Shown: positions 52,801 through 62,219, counted from the first letter of the stretch. The stretch: DNA of 64,000 nt from Bryopsis sp. KO-2023 (GCA_030272585.1 BSYQ01000014.1:2170001-2234000), one strand, 5' to 3'. The notes: generated by a model from the letters alone, not told the origin. Numbers and translations are program-made.

Positions 52801-53920
52801 CCTCGTGACTGATTTACCAAAGTCACATGGGTTTACCGCCATTGCGGTATTTGTTGATCGGTTAACCAAGTACGTTCGCTTTGCACCGTGCACCAAGGAA
52901 ATAACCGCCCCAGAATATGCGAAGTTGTTTGTGGACAAAATCTACAAACACTATGGCCTTCCCAAAGTGATCATCTCAGATCGTGACCCCAGATTCACAA
53001 GTTCCTTCTGGAGGTCGATGTTTTCACTGTTGGGAACCCAACTCCGAATGAGCACCGCCTATCATCCACAAACGGATGGGCAGTCTGAAGTAACAATTCG
53101 GGTGTTGGAGGATTTCTTGCGGCCTTTTGTGGAACGGTACCCAGATCGTTGGGTAGAGTTTTTGGCGACAGCAGAATTCGCTGCCAATAACTCCCGCAAT
53201 GTATCCACAGGCTATGCCCCAGCGCATTTGTTGTATGGGCAGCATATGGGCCAGATTACTGTGCATAGGAAGTTGACGGCAAAAGAGGAATCCGAAATGG
53301 CAACCGAAATGGTCAAGAGGATGGACGAACAACTGCAGCAGGCAAAGCAGCAGTATGCAACCGCACAAGAGCGGATGTGTGTCCAGGCCAACAAAAAGCG
53401 ACGAGAAGTGACGTTTAAAACGGGGGATGAAGTATTGGTGAAGAGTGCCTTCATACCATTGCACTCCCTACAAAAGATCCCACCTAAACTTCGTCGACGT
53501 TTTGTCGGACCATTCGTTGTGGACAAGGTCATATCCACAGTGGCCTACCGTCTCAAACTTCCACCCCATTGGACTATACATGCCACCTTCCATGTTTCCA
53601 AGCTGAAGGCATACAACCGCTTGTCGGAAGATGATAAGCGGGAGGTGGAACTTCCCGAAGGGGAATTGGTGGATGGCACCATCGAATACGAGGTGGAGCG
53701 TATTCTGCGGGACCGAGGAGCCTCCAACCGTAAGGAGTACTTGGTTTTGTGGAAGGGCTTTGATTTGATGGAAGCCACCTGGGAGCCAGAAGCCCACCTG
53801 GCCAATGCCAGCGACCTTTTGGCTGAGTACTTGAAGAACCGCACGCGCTTGCCGACTAAAGAAGAAGTCCGATCAGAACGGGAAAAGAGACGGACAAGGC
53901 GGCGGGGGTTAGCTCTCTAG
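49745..53920 (+). CDS. A3 pol: protease, RT, RNase H, integrase, chromodomain
   Basis: 1391 residues, uninterrupted, same motifs and positions as A1 pol, with small differences (NIKMQLGD, LDHFVVV, a Glu in the final RSEREKRR). Overlaps gag in the -1 frame. Confidence 0.95.
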   Translation: MLHLRRSGPWFWEMSQRSNFSKVAKRSRRIEGTSLHAARRKRARRRRYKHRKRQKLRESRERERKGKQNKKPEKESSNPAQRAEHPLMSTKLGDKERMDDSSTVAQSISDKDLPESVGSVREDSGSSSEDSNLESVLPCGEKQASEGRVKSSSRTSPRVPFDAGARGVPDRRKGTAGGEGDYLQDSFNPLVQNKHLKFMGYELRGRIGGAAISAYVDCGATENYVAQKLVDKFGLEFSSCNKTVSLANGAVCTVDKRCGNIKMQLGDYKTQFSADVFPHLTYDIVLGLPWLIANNPSIDFAQGTINIRQGNRWITVPVKEKPTDYLQLTEETIPILSHKKVFRHIGKQADKDSLAYLVVVRESDPMDSNHLMQYPYEGLQVDSLKTSADNHAPIQTDLPRLLHDKMHPAIRSVVEEYSHVFPKDLPPGIPPVRKGHEFKVDLEDESMSPIHRPLYKLSPAELDEVRTQVDYLLEQRKIRPSESPWGAPILFVPKKDGGLRMCVDYRWINKYTIKNRYPLPLPEELMDRLAKAKIYTKIDLRSGYWQFPVRPKDTAKTAFRTRYGHFEFLVCPFGMSNCPAQFQTMVQDLLGEFLDHFVVVFIDDILVFSNSVEEHVDHLKQVFERLAKYKLYAKASKCEVGVSETDYLGYHLSGKGLQPMSDKVRAIQEWKELSSVTDVRSFLGMVSYYRKFIPEFARIAGPLHDLIKKNHVWTWGPLQREAFGKLKEKITRTPILLLPDSLLKYTVITDASGTAYGAVLCQDHGKGLQPIAYLSRRLKPAETRYSAYERELGAIAYALSQWRHYLEGAPGEVTVMTDHQPLTYFMTQATMSRTQARWWRSGFFDSIGPTIVYVPGKANVLADALSRSLPDAKDQIHALSTWVVDEADAWKTAIAEDQKLQAEVKKIQEGKPTKLSLEDGWLYYQATPTSDKVLVVPNGYREKVMGEFHDVPSAGHAGAARTMDVLKRYYWWKGVGKDVQAYVRTCPVCQRTKADTTKQKGLLQPLPIPSAKWEQITTDLVTDLPKSHGFTAIAVFVDRLTKYVRFAPCTKEITAPEYAKLFVDKIYKHYGLPKVIISDRDPRFTSSFWRSMFSLLGTQLRMSTAYHPQTDGQSEVTIRVLEDFLRPFVERYPDRWVEFLATAEFAANNSRNVSTGYAPAHLLYGQHMGQITVHRKLTAKEESEMATEMVKRMDEQLQQAKQQYATAQERMCVQANKKRREVTFKTGDEVLVKSAFIPLHSLQKIPPKLRRRFVGPFVVDKVISTVAYRLKLPPHWTIHATFHVSKLKAYNRLSEDDKREVELPEGELVDGTIEYEVERILRDRGASNRKEYLVLWKGFDLMEATWEPEAHLANASDLLAEYLKNRTRLPTKEEVRSEREKRRTRRRGLAL

Positions 53921-54249
53921 ATGACACAGATTGATGTGGGGATGGGAACGATGGTGAGAGGATGGTATCAGTTCACCCACAATCAAATACATTTGGAGGA
54001 GCAAGCTAATCAGTACACAGTCAAGGGGTTGAGGGTAATTACAAAGCGGGCTAGAATCTGACTGAGGCGACTCTCAATAGAGGAGGTCAGCCATCGGTGA
54101 CAAGTGGATGACTCTACCACTTGTATATATACCCACTTCTTCAACCCTCCGCACCATTTTTCACTTTCGAGCAACCCAGTAAACGGAGCCGAGTTCAGCA
54201 AAGAGCGAAGTGTACGTGTGTGTGTTTGCGGAGAGACCGTCCAGCAGCT

Positions 54250-56013
54250 ATGTCTTCCAAAGGCAACCGTGAAAGCAAGGATGAGCAAATCACGCGTTTG
54301 CGGATGGAACGAGACAAATATGGAAAGGAATTAGCGGAAGCTGTGGAAGTAAGCAACAAGGCTTTGACGGCAAACACAGCATTGCTCCAGCAATTGACGG
54401 AAGTAAACAAACTCGCTCAAGAAGGAGTAGGCCATCGAGATGAACTGGCCGACAAACTTGCCGAACAAGAAGCACTGATGAGGGAAGCGGCTCAAAAACA
54501 TGCGGAAGAGCGGGCTAAAGAGGAGGCCGACTACCACCAGAAATTTCGGACATTCCAACAAGCAATCAGTGATGCCAAAGTGAATGCACGGGGATTAGCT
54601 TCTGAGTTGAAGGAAGCCCGGACAACAATCAAAACGCTGGAAGAGGAAAACCAGGCTGTCCGACAAGAGAAAATCTGCATCACTTCGGAGTTGGGATCCG
54701 TGAAAAACAACCTCCAAACTGCGCTGAAGGATCAGTCCTTCTATATCAAAGAAAACAAGGAATTGCGGGAAGCTCAGACAAAACGCTTCCAGACGCTGAA
54801 GCAGTTGGAGAAAGAGGTGACGGCCCTCAAGGCGGAAAAAGCGGCGGACAAACGTGGTGAGCGAGTCGCGCTCGAGACCAAGATCATGATGACGGAGCTG
54901 CTAGCATCCAGAGCAGAGGCGGCCAGGCTTCGTCAAATCTTGGAAAAATTCCCACAAGATTTGGCGGCCATGGCAACTGGAGTCGTCCAAGGGAAGCTCC
55001 ACACTCTGTCCGATCAAATGTCGCTGTTGCATAAGGGGAAATTTCAAGATGTGGTAGACATCCACAAGATAAAAGAAATCACCCTGACGCATACAAGCTT
55101 GCCGCCCGCGAATGAACTGAAGCATGTCCGAGACTGGGATGGGAGACTCACAAGGGAGGCCACGAAGATTGCAAGAATGATGGGCCAACCACCATCGCAG
55201 CCGACAAACGAGGACGACAGCAGCGATGACGACAGTGATTCCTCGGAAGATGAACAACACCGAAAAGAAAAGGAAGCTGCGGAGGCAGCCAAGGCAGCGG
55301 CCGACATTCTGAAGGCCGACAAATTGAAGTCCGACAAAGCTAAGGCCGACAAGGCTAAGTCCGACAAAGCTGCAGCCGACAAGTTGAAATCCGACAAAGC
55401 TGCAGCCGACAAAGCAGCAGCCGCCAAAGCGAAGACGGACATTATCAAGCCCAAGCCCAAGCCAATCAAGACGACAACACCGACCCGCAAGAGAATGCGT
55501 CCATCAAAGATTGCAAAGGAGCTGGAGGAGACACTGCTCAAACGTCACAAGGCAAATGGTGATCCTCGGTTGTTGGGTCGCACGTGTTATCATTGTGCAG
55601 GACGACAACTGCATGTAGGAATTCCTGCAGATTGTCAGTCCCACTTTGTGTGCCCCAAACATTGGACCAGACACCAAGTGACGGAGAGAATGATCCAGCG
55701 ATGGAAGGACGACAAGTCTGTGGTTCCGCTCAACATGACTGTGACGGAACTGCATCTCGGCAAGCGAATGCCGGACTTCCTTCCCCTTGCACCACCACCA
55801 CCAGCCGACGCCATCGACAATTTGGTTGTTCCATGCCAAATTTGTAATATCCGCAAATGTGGATTTCCGTCCGGCTCGAGCACAAAGGCTCTCCGGTCGA
55901 CGATGACGACAATCCTTCATGAGATGTGGGATCCAGAGCAGGACATTGACTCAGACATTGACTCTGATGTTGCTGGTGGCGGCGGTACTGTTGGACCAAG
56001 CCAAGCCGACTAG
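54250..56013 (+). CDS. A3 ORF3: coiled-coil protein with Cys/His cluster
   Basis: 587 residues, nearly identical to A2 ORF3; Cys/His signature complete; TATA box at 54124-54131. Confidence 0.8.
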   Translation: MSSKGNRESKDEQITRLRMERDKYGKELAEAVEVSNKALTANTALLQQLTEVNKLAQEGVGHRDELADKLAEQEALMREAAQKHAEERAKEEADYHQKFRTFQQAISDAKVNARGLASELKEARTTIKTLEEENQAVRQEKICITSELGSVKNNLQTALKDQSFYIKENKELREAQTKRFQTLKQLEKEVTALKAEKAADKRGERVALETKIMMTELLASRAEAARLRQILEKFPQDLAAMATGVVQGKLHTLSDQMSLLHKGKFQDVVDIHKIKEITLTHTSLPPANELKHVRDWDGRLTREATKIARMMGQPPSQPTNEDDSSDDDSDSSEDEQHRKEKEAAEAAKAAADILKADKLKSDKAKADKAKSDKAAADKLKSDKAAADKAAAAKAKTDIIKPKPKPIKTTTPTRKRMRPSKIAKELEETLLKRHKANGDPRLLGRTCYHCAGRQLHVGIPADCQSHFVCPKHWTRHQVTERMIQRWKDDKSVVPLNMTVTELHLGKRMPDFLPLAPPPPADAIDNLVVPCQICNIRKCGFPSGSSTKALRSTMTTILHEMWDPEQDIDSDIDSDVAGGGGTVGPSQAD

Positions 56014-56143
56014 AGCCTGACCAAGCGAGAGACAGTGGTTTCGGGAGTTGGTAGTGGGCTGAGTGTTAGTTGGACTTTTATTCTTTTTCTGTTGATTGAC
56101 TTTTGGGGTTTTCTTTTTCGTGTGTTCACGCACAAGGGTGACC

Positions 56144-56239
56144 TCTCTGAGTGTCGAGTTTCACCCCTGTTCACTCGTTTCTCAAACTCAAGTGTGCACA
56201 CAACCTCCCAGTGAAAGCCTAGCTAAACAGGGCCTAACA
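56144..56239 (+). repeat. A3 3' LTR, truncated
   Basis: Only the last about 96 bp of the 188-bp LTR remain. The polypurine tract and the LTR 5' part are missing between GGGTGA and TCTCTGAG, although the outer end and target duplication are intact. Confidence 0.88.
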
Positions 56240-56244
56240 GTCGC

Positions 56245-58901
56245 CGTGTTAACGTGGGTTGTGTCCGGAGATACAAAAGGCTCGCATTATCCGTCCGGAG
56301 CTCAAATTTCCGTCCCTCAAGGTAGTGTCGCCAGGTGCGGAGACAATGCACCACCGCCAACAACTCCTGTTCGTGTACAGGGTAGTTCCGCTCAGCGGGT
56401 ATGAGTTTGTGACTCTCATATGCGATTGGTTGCAGTTGTCCGCCAGCTCCCTCTTGGCATAACACACCTCCTACAGCATGGTTGCTGGAATCCGTGAAAA
56501 CCGTGAACGGTTTCCGTAAGTCAGGAAATAGTAGGACCGGACTCTCACTGAGACATGTCCGCAATGTCTTGAATGCCTTCTGGCACGCCTCAGTCCAGCG
56601 GAATACCACGTTTGCCTTGGTCAATTCATGAAGTGGGGCGGCTATTTCACTAAACCGGAAGATAAACTTGCGGTAATAGCTCGCCATTCCTAAGAAGGAA
56701 CGTACTTCAGTGATGTTTGTAGGACGTGGCCACTTCTTAAGCTTCGCCACCTTGTCGTCCATAGGCATAACGCCGGCCGCTGATATCCAATGTCCGAGAT
56801 ATTCTACTCCTGTCCGCGCCAGCTCGCACTTCGGCAGTTTGCAGTATAGCTTCTGCTCCCGAAGTTTCGCCAGAACCGCCTCCACATGACGGGCATGGTC
56901 TTTAGCTGTCCGCGAAAATACCAAGATGTCATCGAGGAAAACAACGACGAAGTCGTCCAGGTGCTCCCGCAGGATGTCGTTGAGCATCGACATGAAGTAT
57001 CCTGGGGCTCCCGTTAGCCCGAACGGTACCACTAAAAACTCATAGTGGCCGTATCTGCTTCTGAACGCGCTCTTGTGCACGTCCGCCGGGTCTAGACGCT
57101 GCTGCCAATATCCTGTTCGCAAGTCGATCTTGGTGAAGTAACGACTTCCCCCAAGTCGGTCGAACAATTCCTCAGTCCGCGGCAGAGGATACCTGGTTTT
57201 GACCGTGTGGCGGTTCAAAACGCGGTAATCAATGCACATTCGCATTGTTCCCTCCTTCTTGGGCACGAACAATATCGGTGCTCCGTATGGGGAATGCGAT
57301 GGCCGGATAAACCCCTTCTCGAGTAGGAAATCGATTTGGGTCTTCATCTCGTCCAACTCTGCGGGACTGTACTTGTACAACGGCCGCCAAGCAGGCTTTG
57401 TCCCTGGTTCCAAATCGATCCTCATATCGTATTTGGGCCGCAAAGGCGCTATTCCAGGTAAATCTGCCGGAAACATGTCAGCATTCCTCTTAAACGCGTC
57501 TCTGATAACCTTCTCAGGTATCTTCTTGAGAGCGTCCCCAAACCGTGGATCCACTTCCTTCGGTAGTTCGGTTGGTTCCTCCAAAGGTTTGTCGGCCTCT
57601 GGAAATGCTGATACTTTGCCCGTTGTAGGATGTATTAACAGTAACTCCAACTTCCTCTTCCCATCTGTTTCTGTCGGATTCCTTCGCGCTTGTCTCACGA
57701 GAACAAGACACGAACGCTTTCTCCTTTGTCTGAGCGCTTTAGCTGCTGCTTTAGCGGTCATGAACTCTCCTTTTAACGGTTTCTCCTCAGATATAGTCGG
57801 CACCACTCCTGGCGGGATACCCTTTACAAGAGCATCTGGTTGGTTCCGCCTAGAGATGTGCATTTCGTGTTCCCTCCAATCTATCTGTGGGTTGACTCTT
57901 GCTAGCCATGGTTTCCCCAAGATGATTGAATGACTTGTCTTCGGTAATACGTACAAAGTTGTGGTGGACGTTGTGGGGCCAATCCGCACTACTGTTCGGA
58001 CTTGATGCTTAACCTCCACTTTTGTTCCATCCGCTAGTGAGACTTCGGTGGGGGATTCCACCTTCTCCAACTTGCGGTCCAACAACTTGACCACATCTTC
58101 CGCAATGAAATCGCCCGATGCGCCACTGTCGATAAGCGCCGTCACCGGGTGATTGGCGATTTTCACTTCGACCCGGAACAAGGTACCAATAGCGTCAGCT
58201 TCGCTAATAGAGGTAACCAATGTCCTCCTTCCAGGTTCAGAAGTACTAGAAGTTTGTTTGGTGGAACGAACTTGGCCTGTAGGACGGGCAACTGCGGAGA
58301 GCGCCGACTGTTCCAGAGGAAGTGTCTGGCAGCCAGTGCTACTTGATGACATCCGCAGTGGTTGTTTTGTGTCACAACTTCGGCTCTCAATAGCCAAACT
58401 CCGCCGCCAAGGTTTAATCCCAGAGCGGTTTGCTTTGTTGGCCGGAGGGTTCGCGCTCTCTCTCGTGGGGGCTTGCGTCTTCCCTCTCCACTCTTGCCAA
58501 ACTGTAGGATGTTGTCCACCTCCCCTTACCGGACTTTGGTCCTGCCGGTTTCCGCCAAAACATCCAGATTCGGTCATGTTCAGGTTGCCAATGTGCCTAC
58601 TGAGCGATACCCCCGGGGTATCATGCACGTTGGAACAATCCGCTTGACGGCCTCTAGAGAATCCTTCCATAGCCGCTAATAACTTGTTCATCACACTTGC
58701 ACGTTTTCTTCCTTGTCCACCCCGGACACCCCTTCTAACCCGCTTCTTTCTTTTATCCCCTTGTGGTACTGCATGGTTCAGTCTCGCCGCCGATCCCCTC
58801 TTGTGGGCTTGCTTCAGTCGGCGATTTTTCCGCCTGCCAGGTCGTTTTACCTCTCCGGCAGCCCGATCGGAGGAGGCTAGTTTCCCTGTTTCTGTCTGCA
58901 A
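56245..58901 (-). CDS. B pol, 5' part: protease, RT, start of RNase H
   Basis: The frame overlaps gag by 25 nt in -1. It has a basic N-terminal segment, protease LIDSGASGDFI (D258-S-G-A, the standard form), RT core with VVFLDDILVFS (D657, D658) and RNase H VFTDSSNHAVG. It is interrupted in RNase H by the A2/A3 insertion at the GTCGC duplication (25854-25858 and 56240-56244). No other break is seen. Confidence 0.93.
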
Positions 58902-60775
58902 TTGGCCGCTGTATGACCAGTCTTATTGCAAACGGTACAGGTGCCAAGGGACATTTGTGTTCCCTGTTGGCTTTGTCGGCCACCTCCTCTTCGGTTCCCT
59001 CTTGACTGACCTCTTCCGCCCTGAACACTTGCTTGTGATCCAGCGCCAGTACCTCCAGCAACTGAGGTGTATCCATATCCGCTTCCGCCGCCGGTTGTTG
59101 ACCCTTGCGGCGCGGATTGTGTTTGTCTGCCACCTCTTCCGGAACGACCTCCTCTTTGTCCGCCTCGTCGTCCGCCCCTTTGGGTTTGTTGCTGGAACGG
59201 GTTATAACGGCCCGTCATCTGGGACAGCGTTCCCCCAATGTTCTGAATCATTTGGAGGGCGCCCTCGTAATCTCCGTCTAGCTCTGCCCGCAATCGAAGA
59301 TCATACTGCAATTGAGTTGGCAACGAGGCTTCAAATATTCTGTAGGCCTCCTGGTCGCTCAACTCCCGACACCGCAAACGGTATAGTCGGAATTTCTGAC
59401 AGTAGTCCACAATGTTCATGCTGCCAGCAAGCTTTAGACGTCCGAGCTCGTCCCGATTGTGCCGCTCCCGGTTAATAGGCTCAAAACGCGAAACGAATTG
59501 TTCCACAAATTCGTCCCACGACAGCGCCGATAAATATCTTCTTTGCATGGGCGTTGAAGTTACCCAAGCCGCCGCTGCGCCTCCGAGTAGGGTCAATGCT
59601 ATTGGGACACGCTCCGGATCGTGGACGTTCAATGCATCAAAGTGAGTGGTGAGTCCCTCTATCCATTCCGAGGGTAACTCCCGGTTCTTATTTTCTGGAT
59701 AGAACCGTTCTGGTGCGGGCAACCTTAGTGGGGCGACCGCAAACGGCCGTGCCGCTGCCGCTACCACTGGTGCCACCACCTGAGGTGGTTGTTGGGGAAC
59801 AACTTGCGGCTGACCTTGTTGGTCAGGGTCAAAGAAGTTCGGAATGGCTTGTCCGCCTTCCACTTCTTCTTCCACTTCATCGCCGCCGAGTTCCTCCAAT
59901 TTTGCCACCACCTCATCCACTCGTGCATTTAACTGCTGTTCCACTACATCCGTTCTTCCGCGCGCGGACCTTCTCAGATCATCCAGTCGCGCGTCGAACG
60001 CATTTCTCTGCGTTCGTTGCGTGTCCGCCAAGGTGTTTGTTACTTGGGTTACACGTTCTCCAATTTCTCGGACCGCATTTCCCATACGTGCAATTTCAGC
60101 TGGGTTTACCGCTGGTGGTGCGTCTGTAGGGATTTGTTCCACCCGCTGCTCCACCGCCGCCAAACGGCGCAATAGCTGTTGCATTTGTCCGTTTGCGGTC
60201 TCGCGGAATTGCTGATTTGCGGTGCGATCCCTTCGTCGACTCTCCGCTGCATGCTGCAATGCTTGTCGGAGTTCTCCCACTTGGGCAGTCAATTGATCAA
60301 TGCGCTGGTTAGCCTGATTGTTGCTTTCTCGTAACGTCCGCAGTTCATTTGAGTATGTCGCCACTTCCGCTCGAAGTGGAGTGAGAGTTTCACGAACCTC
60401 TTGAACTTGTCGGTCGAGTGCTGCATACAAACCATCCAAACGCCGGGTTGCCTCGGTTAAACGTCGCACATTGCCTTGTCCGTCATTGCGGGTCTGCTCG
60501 ATTAATCCGTGGATATTTTCAAGCTGTTGATCCACATGTGCTATCCGCGAATCAATAGCCCGCTGTAGCTCTCGGTGCCGCGTATGCAACCGCATGTGGT
60601 CGGCATAGCGGGCATAAACTCCGCTAGAGCTAGCAGGAACTGTTCCCGGAGATACAACTCGCGGTGTAGTTCCTCCTCTGACGGACACATGTCCGACAAC
60701 GTCGGCTTCCATCGGCTCACCATCACCACCATCATCATGGCGATGTGGCGATTGTGCTACGCTTTCCCGTGACAT
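58877..60775 (-). CDS. B gag
   Basis: 632 residues starting MSRESVAQSPHRHDDGG. A long coiled-coil region (about 60-280) precedes the Retrotrans_gag core (PSEWIEGLTTHFDAL, AAAAWVTSTPM, FVSRFEPINRERHN, FEASLPTQLQYDL). A Gly/Arg/Gln-rich tail leads to the CCHC knuckle CTVCNKTGHTAANC. The stop lies directly after the slippery heptamer. Confidence 0.92.
   Translation of the reverse strand: MSRESVAQSPHRHDDGGDGEPMEADVVGHVSVRGGTTPRVVSPGTVPASSSGVYARYADHMRLHTRHRELQRAIDSRIAHVDQQLENIHGLIEQTRNDGQGNVRRLTEATRRLDGLYAALDRQVQEVRETLTPLRAEVATYSNELRTLRESNNQANQRIDQLTAQVGELRQALQHAAESRRRDRTANQQFRETANGQMQQLLRRLAAVEQRVEQIPTDAPPAVNPAEIARMGNAVREIGERVTQVTNTLADTQRTQRNAFDARLDDLRRSARGRTDVVEQQLNARVDEVVAKLEELGGDEVEEEVEGGQAIPNFFDPDQQGQPQVVPQQPPQVVAPVVAAAARPFAVAPLRLPAPERFYPENKNRELPSEWIEGLTTHFDALNVHDPERVPIALTLLGGAAAAWVTSTPMQRRYLSALSWDEFVEQFVSRFEPINRERHNRDELGRLKLAGSMNIVDYCQKFRLYRLRCRELSDQEAYRIFEASLPTQLQYDLRLRAELDGDYEGALQMIQNIGGTLSQMTGRYNPFQQQTQRGGRRGGQRGGRSGRGGRQTQSAPQGSTTGGGSGYGYTSVAGGTGAGSQASVQGGRGQSRGNRRGGGRQSQQGTQMSLGTCTVCNKTGHTAANCRQKQGN
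58880..58886 (-). promoter_or_regulatory. B gag-pol -1 frameshift site GGGAAAC
   Basis: On the minus strand the last gag codons are CAG GGA AAC TAG, so G GGA AAC sits in the exact X XXY YYZ register directly before the gag stop. A -1 slip continues into pol as LASSDRAAG. GGGAAAC is a known retroviral slippery heptamer. Confidence 0.78.
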
Positions 60776-61380
60776 TGTTAGTCCGCCAAAACTTCGCAGG
60801 GATGTTTACAGGCCGAACCTTTCTCACACCAGAAGTTGGCGACTAGCAATTTCCTACACAGTGTTGAAGTCCGTTCTTCCCACACTTGTGTCGACCAATC
60901 CGCCTTGTCAACGAATAGTTAGTTTTCCGCTATGTGTGGTCACGTGATAGTCCGCCTATTCACAGTCCGCTGGGCACACTGCTGATTCTTCAGTGTTGCT
61001 CCAACACTTTTGTCCGCTACCCAATCCTTTGTCGGCCTTCCACCAACTTTTGTCGGCCTTCCCACTACTTTTGTCGGCCTTCCAACTACTTTAGTCGGCC
61101 GTCCACCTACTTTAGTCGGCCTTAAGTCCGACTAAACTTTGTAGGCCCTGGAAGTAGTACTTAATCACGCTCTGGACGACTATTTCCACAACAGTCGGCC
61201 CCTGGAGTCCGCCTTGGGATAGTAGGACCTCCAAACGTAGTAGCACTTCGTAGTATAGCTTCCAGGCGTTGTAGGTTGTAGTTCTTGGACCGTGTTAGGG
61301 TTGGGTGCGCGCGAATTCGCCTCTCAGGTCGACCTTCGCTCTCTATTTCGCCTAGGCTCTTCGCCGGGCTCCGAAACCAA
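60776..61380 (-). other. B 5' leader with primer site and 21-bp repeats
   Basis: Untranslated leader between the 5' LTR and gag. The primer site reads TTGGTTTCGGAGCCC next to the LTR (61367-61380 region). At about 61024-61121 GTCGGCC recurs five times with a 21-bp period. No gene seen. Confidence 0.65.
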
Positions 61381-61603
61381 TGTTACAGCTCCGTGGGTTA
61401 TGAGCTGTGTAACGAACTGAGGGTGGGGCGATAGACACACACGAGCACACTTGAAGGGAAAGATAACTTACAGAATAACGTTCGAACCTAGCACAGAGCC
61501 CTCCTTGTAACCTCTGTAGTACAATCGTACTCTGAGGTGACCCCTGTACTATCCCGTACTACCAAGTCAGACATGCAGCTGTCTGTACCACACATGCGCT
61601 ACA
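61381..61603 (-). repeat. B 5' LTR (right copy)
   Basis: 223 bp, same sequence as 22580-22802 as far as can be seen by eye, followed by target duplication CACAT. Confidence 0.94.
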
Positions 61604-61608
61604 CACAT

Positions 61609-62219
61609 GCTCCACAATAGCATGACGTCTGCCCTCAGCACCGCTCCCATTGGAATTCAGGACAGCCTGAAAAAAGCTACGAGGCTGGTGGAGTATTTTT
61701 CAAGGTAAGGACATGAAATGAAAAAAGTTATGGAAGTGAACAATACTATAAGGGAATTTTTATTTTTTTTCTAAGTTGTTAGTGTGCATTGTGGAGGACC
61801 TGTCTGGACAGGTCTTTGTCCTGTCCAGAAAAGGTTAATGTCTGTCTAGAACAGGTTGATTCCTGTCCAGACCGGTTCATCACCTGTCAAGGACAGGACG
61901 TTTTGCCTGTCTGGACAGGAAGTTTTGCCTGTCTGGACAGGACAGACCTGTCTGGACCGGTTTATCACCTGTCCAGACAGGCAAAACTTCCTGTCCTTGA
62001 CAGGTGATGAACCGGTCTGGACAGGAGAAGGACCTGTCCAGACAGGTCTATTGCCTGTCTGTTAAAGGTCAGATATGACGTTTGTTTCTTTGTTTTTTGT
62101 GTAGATCTACCACAGCCAGGTTCCAGCTCGACACCCTGCAAAGGGAGGACCTGGAGGGTCGAGGCCAGGAGGTGCCCACAGATTCGGAAGACGAGGTGGA
62201 AGGGGAAAGGGTGGATTAA
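61609..62219 (+). CDS. hAT transposase, rest of exon 7 and exon 8 (C-terminus)
   Basis: After removing element B and one CACAT copy, exon 7 continues at 61609-61704 (CHMLHNSMTSALST ... LVEYFS), donor gtaagg, then exon 8 (62105-62219) ends EVEGERVD and TAA 62217-62219. The predicted protein stops soon after the RCxxH motif. The C-terminal hATC dimerisation domain expected in full-size hAT transposases (often 600-900 residues) is not present in this reading. Either the copy is truncated or a downstream exon was missed. Confidence 0.75.
61795..62070 (+). repeat. Palindrome array with a long inverted repeat in hAT intron 7
   Basis: Dense CCTGTC(C/T)(A/G)GACAGG-type motifs. Arms at about 61861-61919 and 61968-62026 are near-perfect inverted copies of roughly 58 bp with a short spacer, so the intron can form a long hairpin. 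Confidence 0.8.

Larger units (their letters stand above)
25859..56239 (+). mobile_element. Tandem pair of A-family elements (A2 + A3) in B pol
   Basis: The unit LTR-A2-LTR-junction-LTR-A3-partial LTR is bounded by one target duplication, GTCGC (25854-25858, 56240-56244), so the two copies behave as a single insertion. Three LTRs are full length (188 bp) and the last is truncated. A2 and A3 share variants not in A1 (HERLDERI and GAGQDKQFKEL in gag, LDHFVVV in pol). Confidence 0.9.
22580..61603 (-). mobile_element. Ty3/gypsy chromovirus B (minus strand), host of the MITE and A2/A3
   Basis: LTRs of 223 bp at 22580-22802 and 61381-61603, with target duplication CACAT at 22575-22579 and 61604-61608. 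Gag and pol read on the minus strand. Without inserted elements B is about 8.2 kb. It lies in exon 7 of the hAT transposase; excising it with one CACAT restores the RCCCHMLHN motif exactly. B has no third ORF. Confidence 0.95.
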
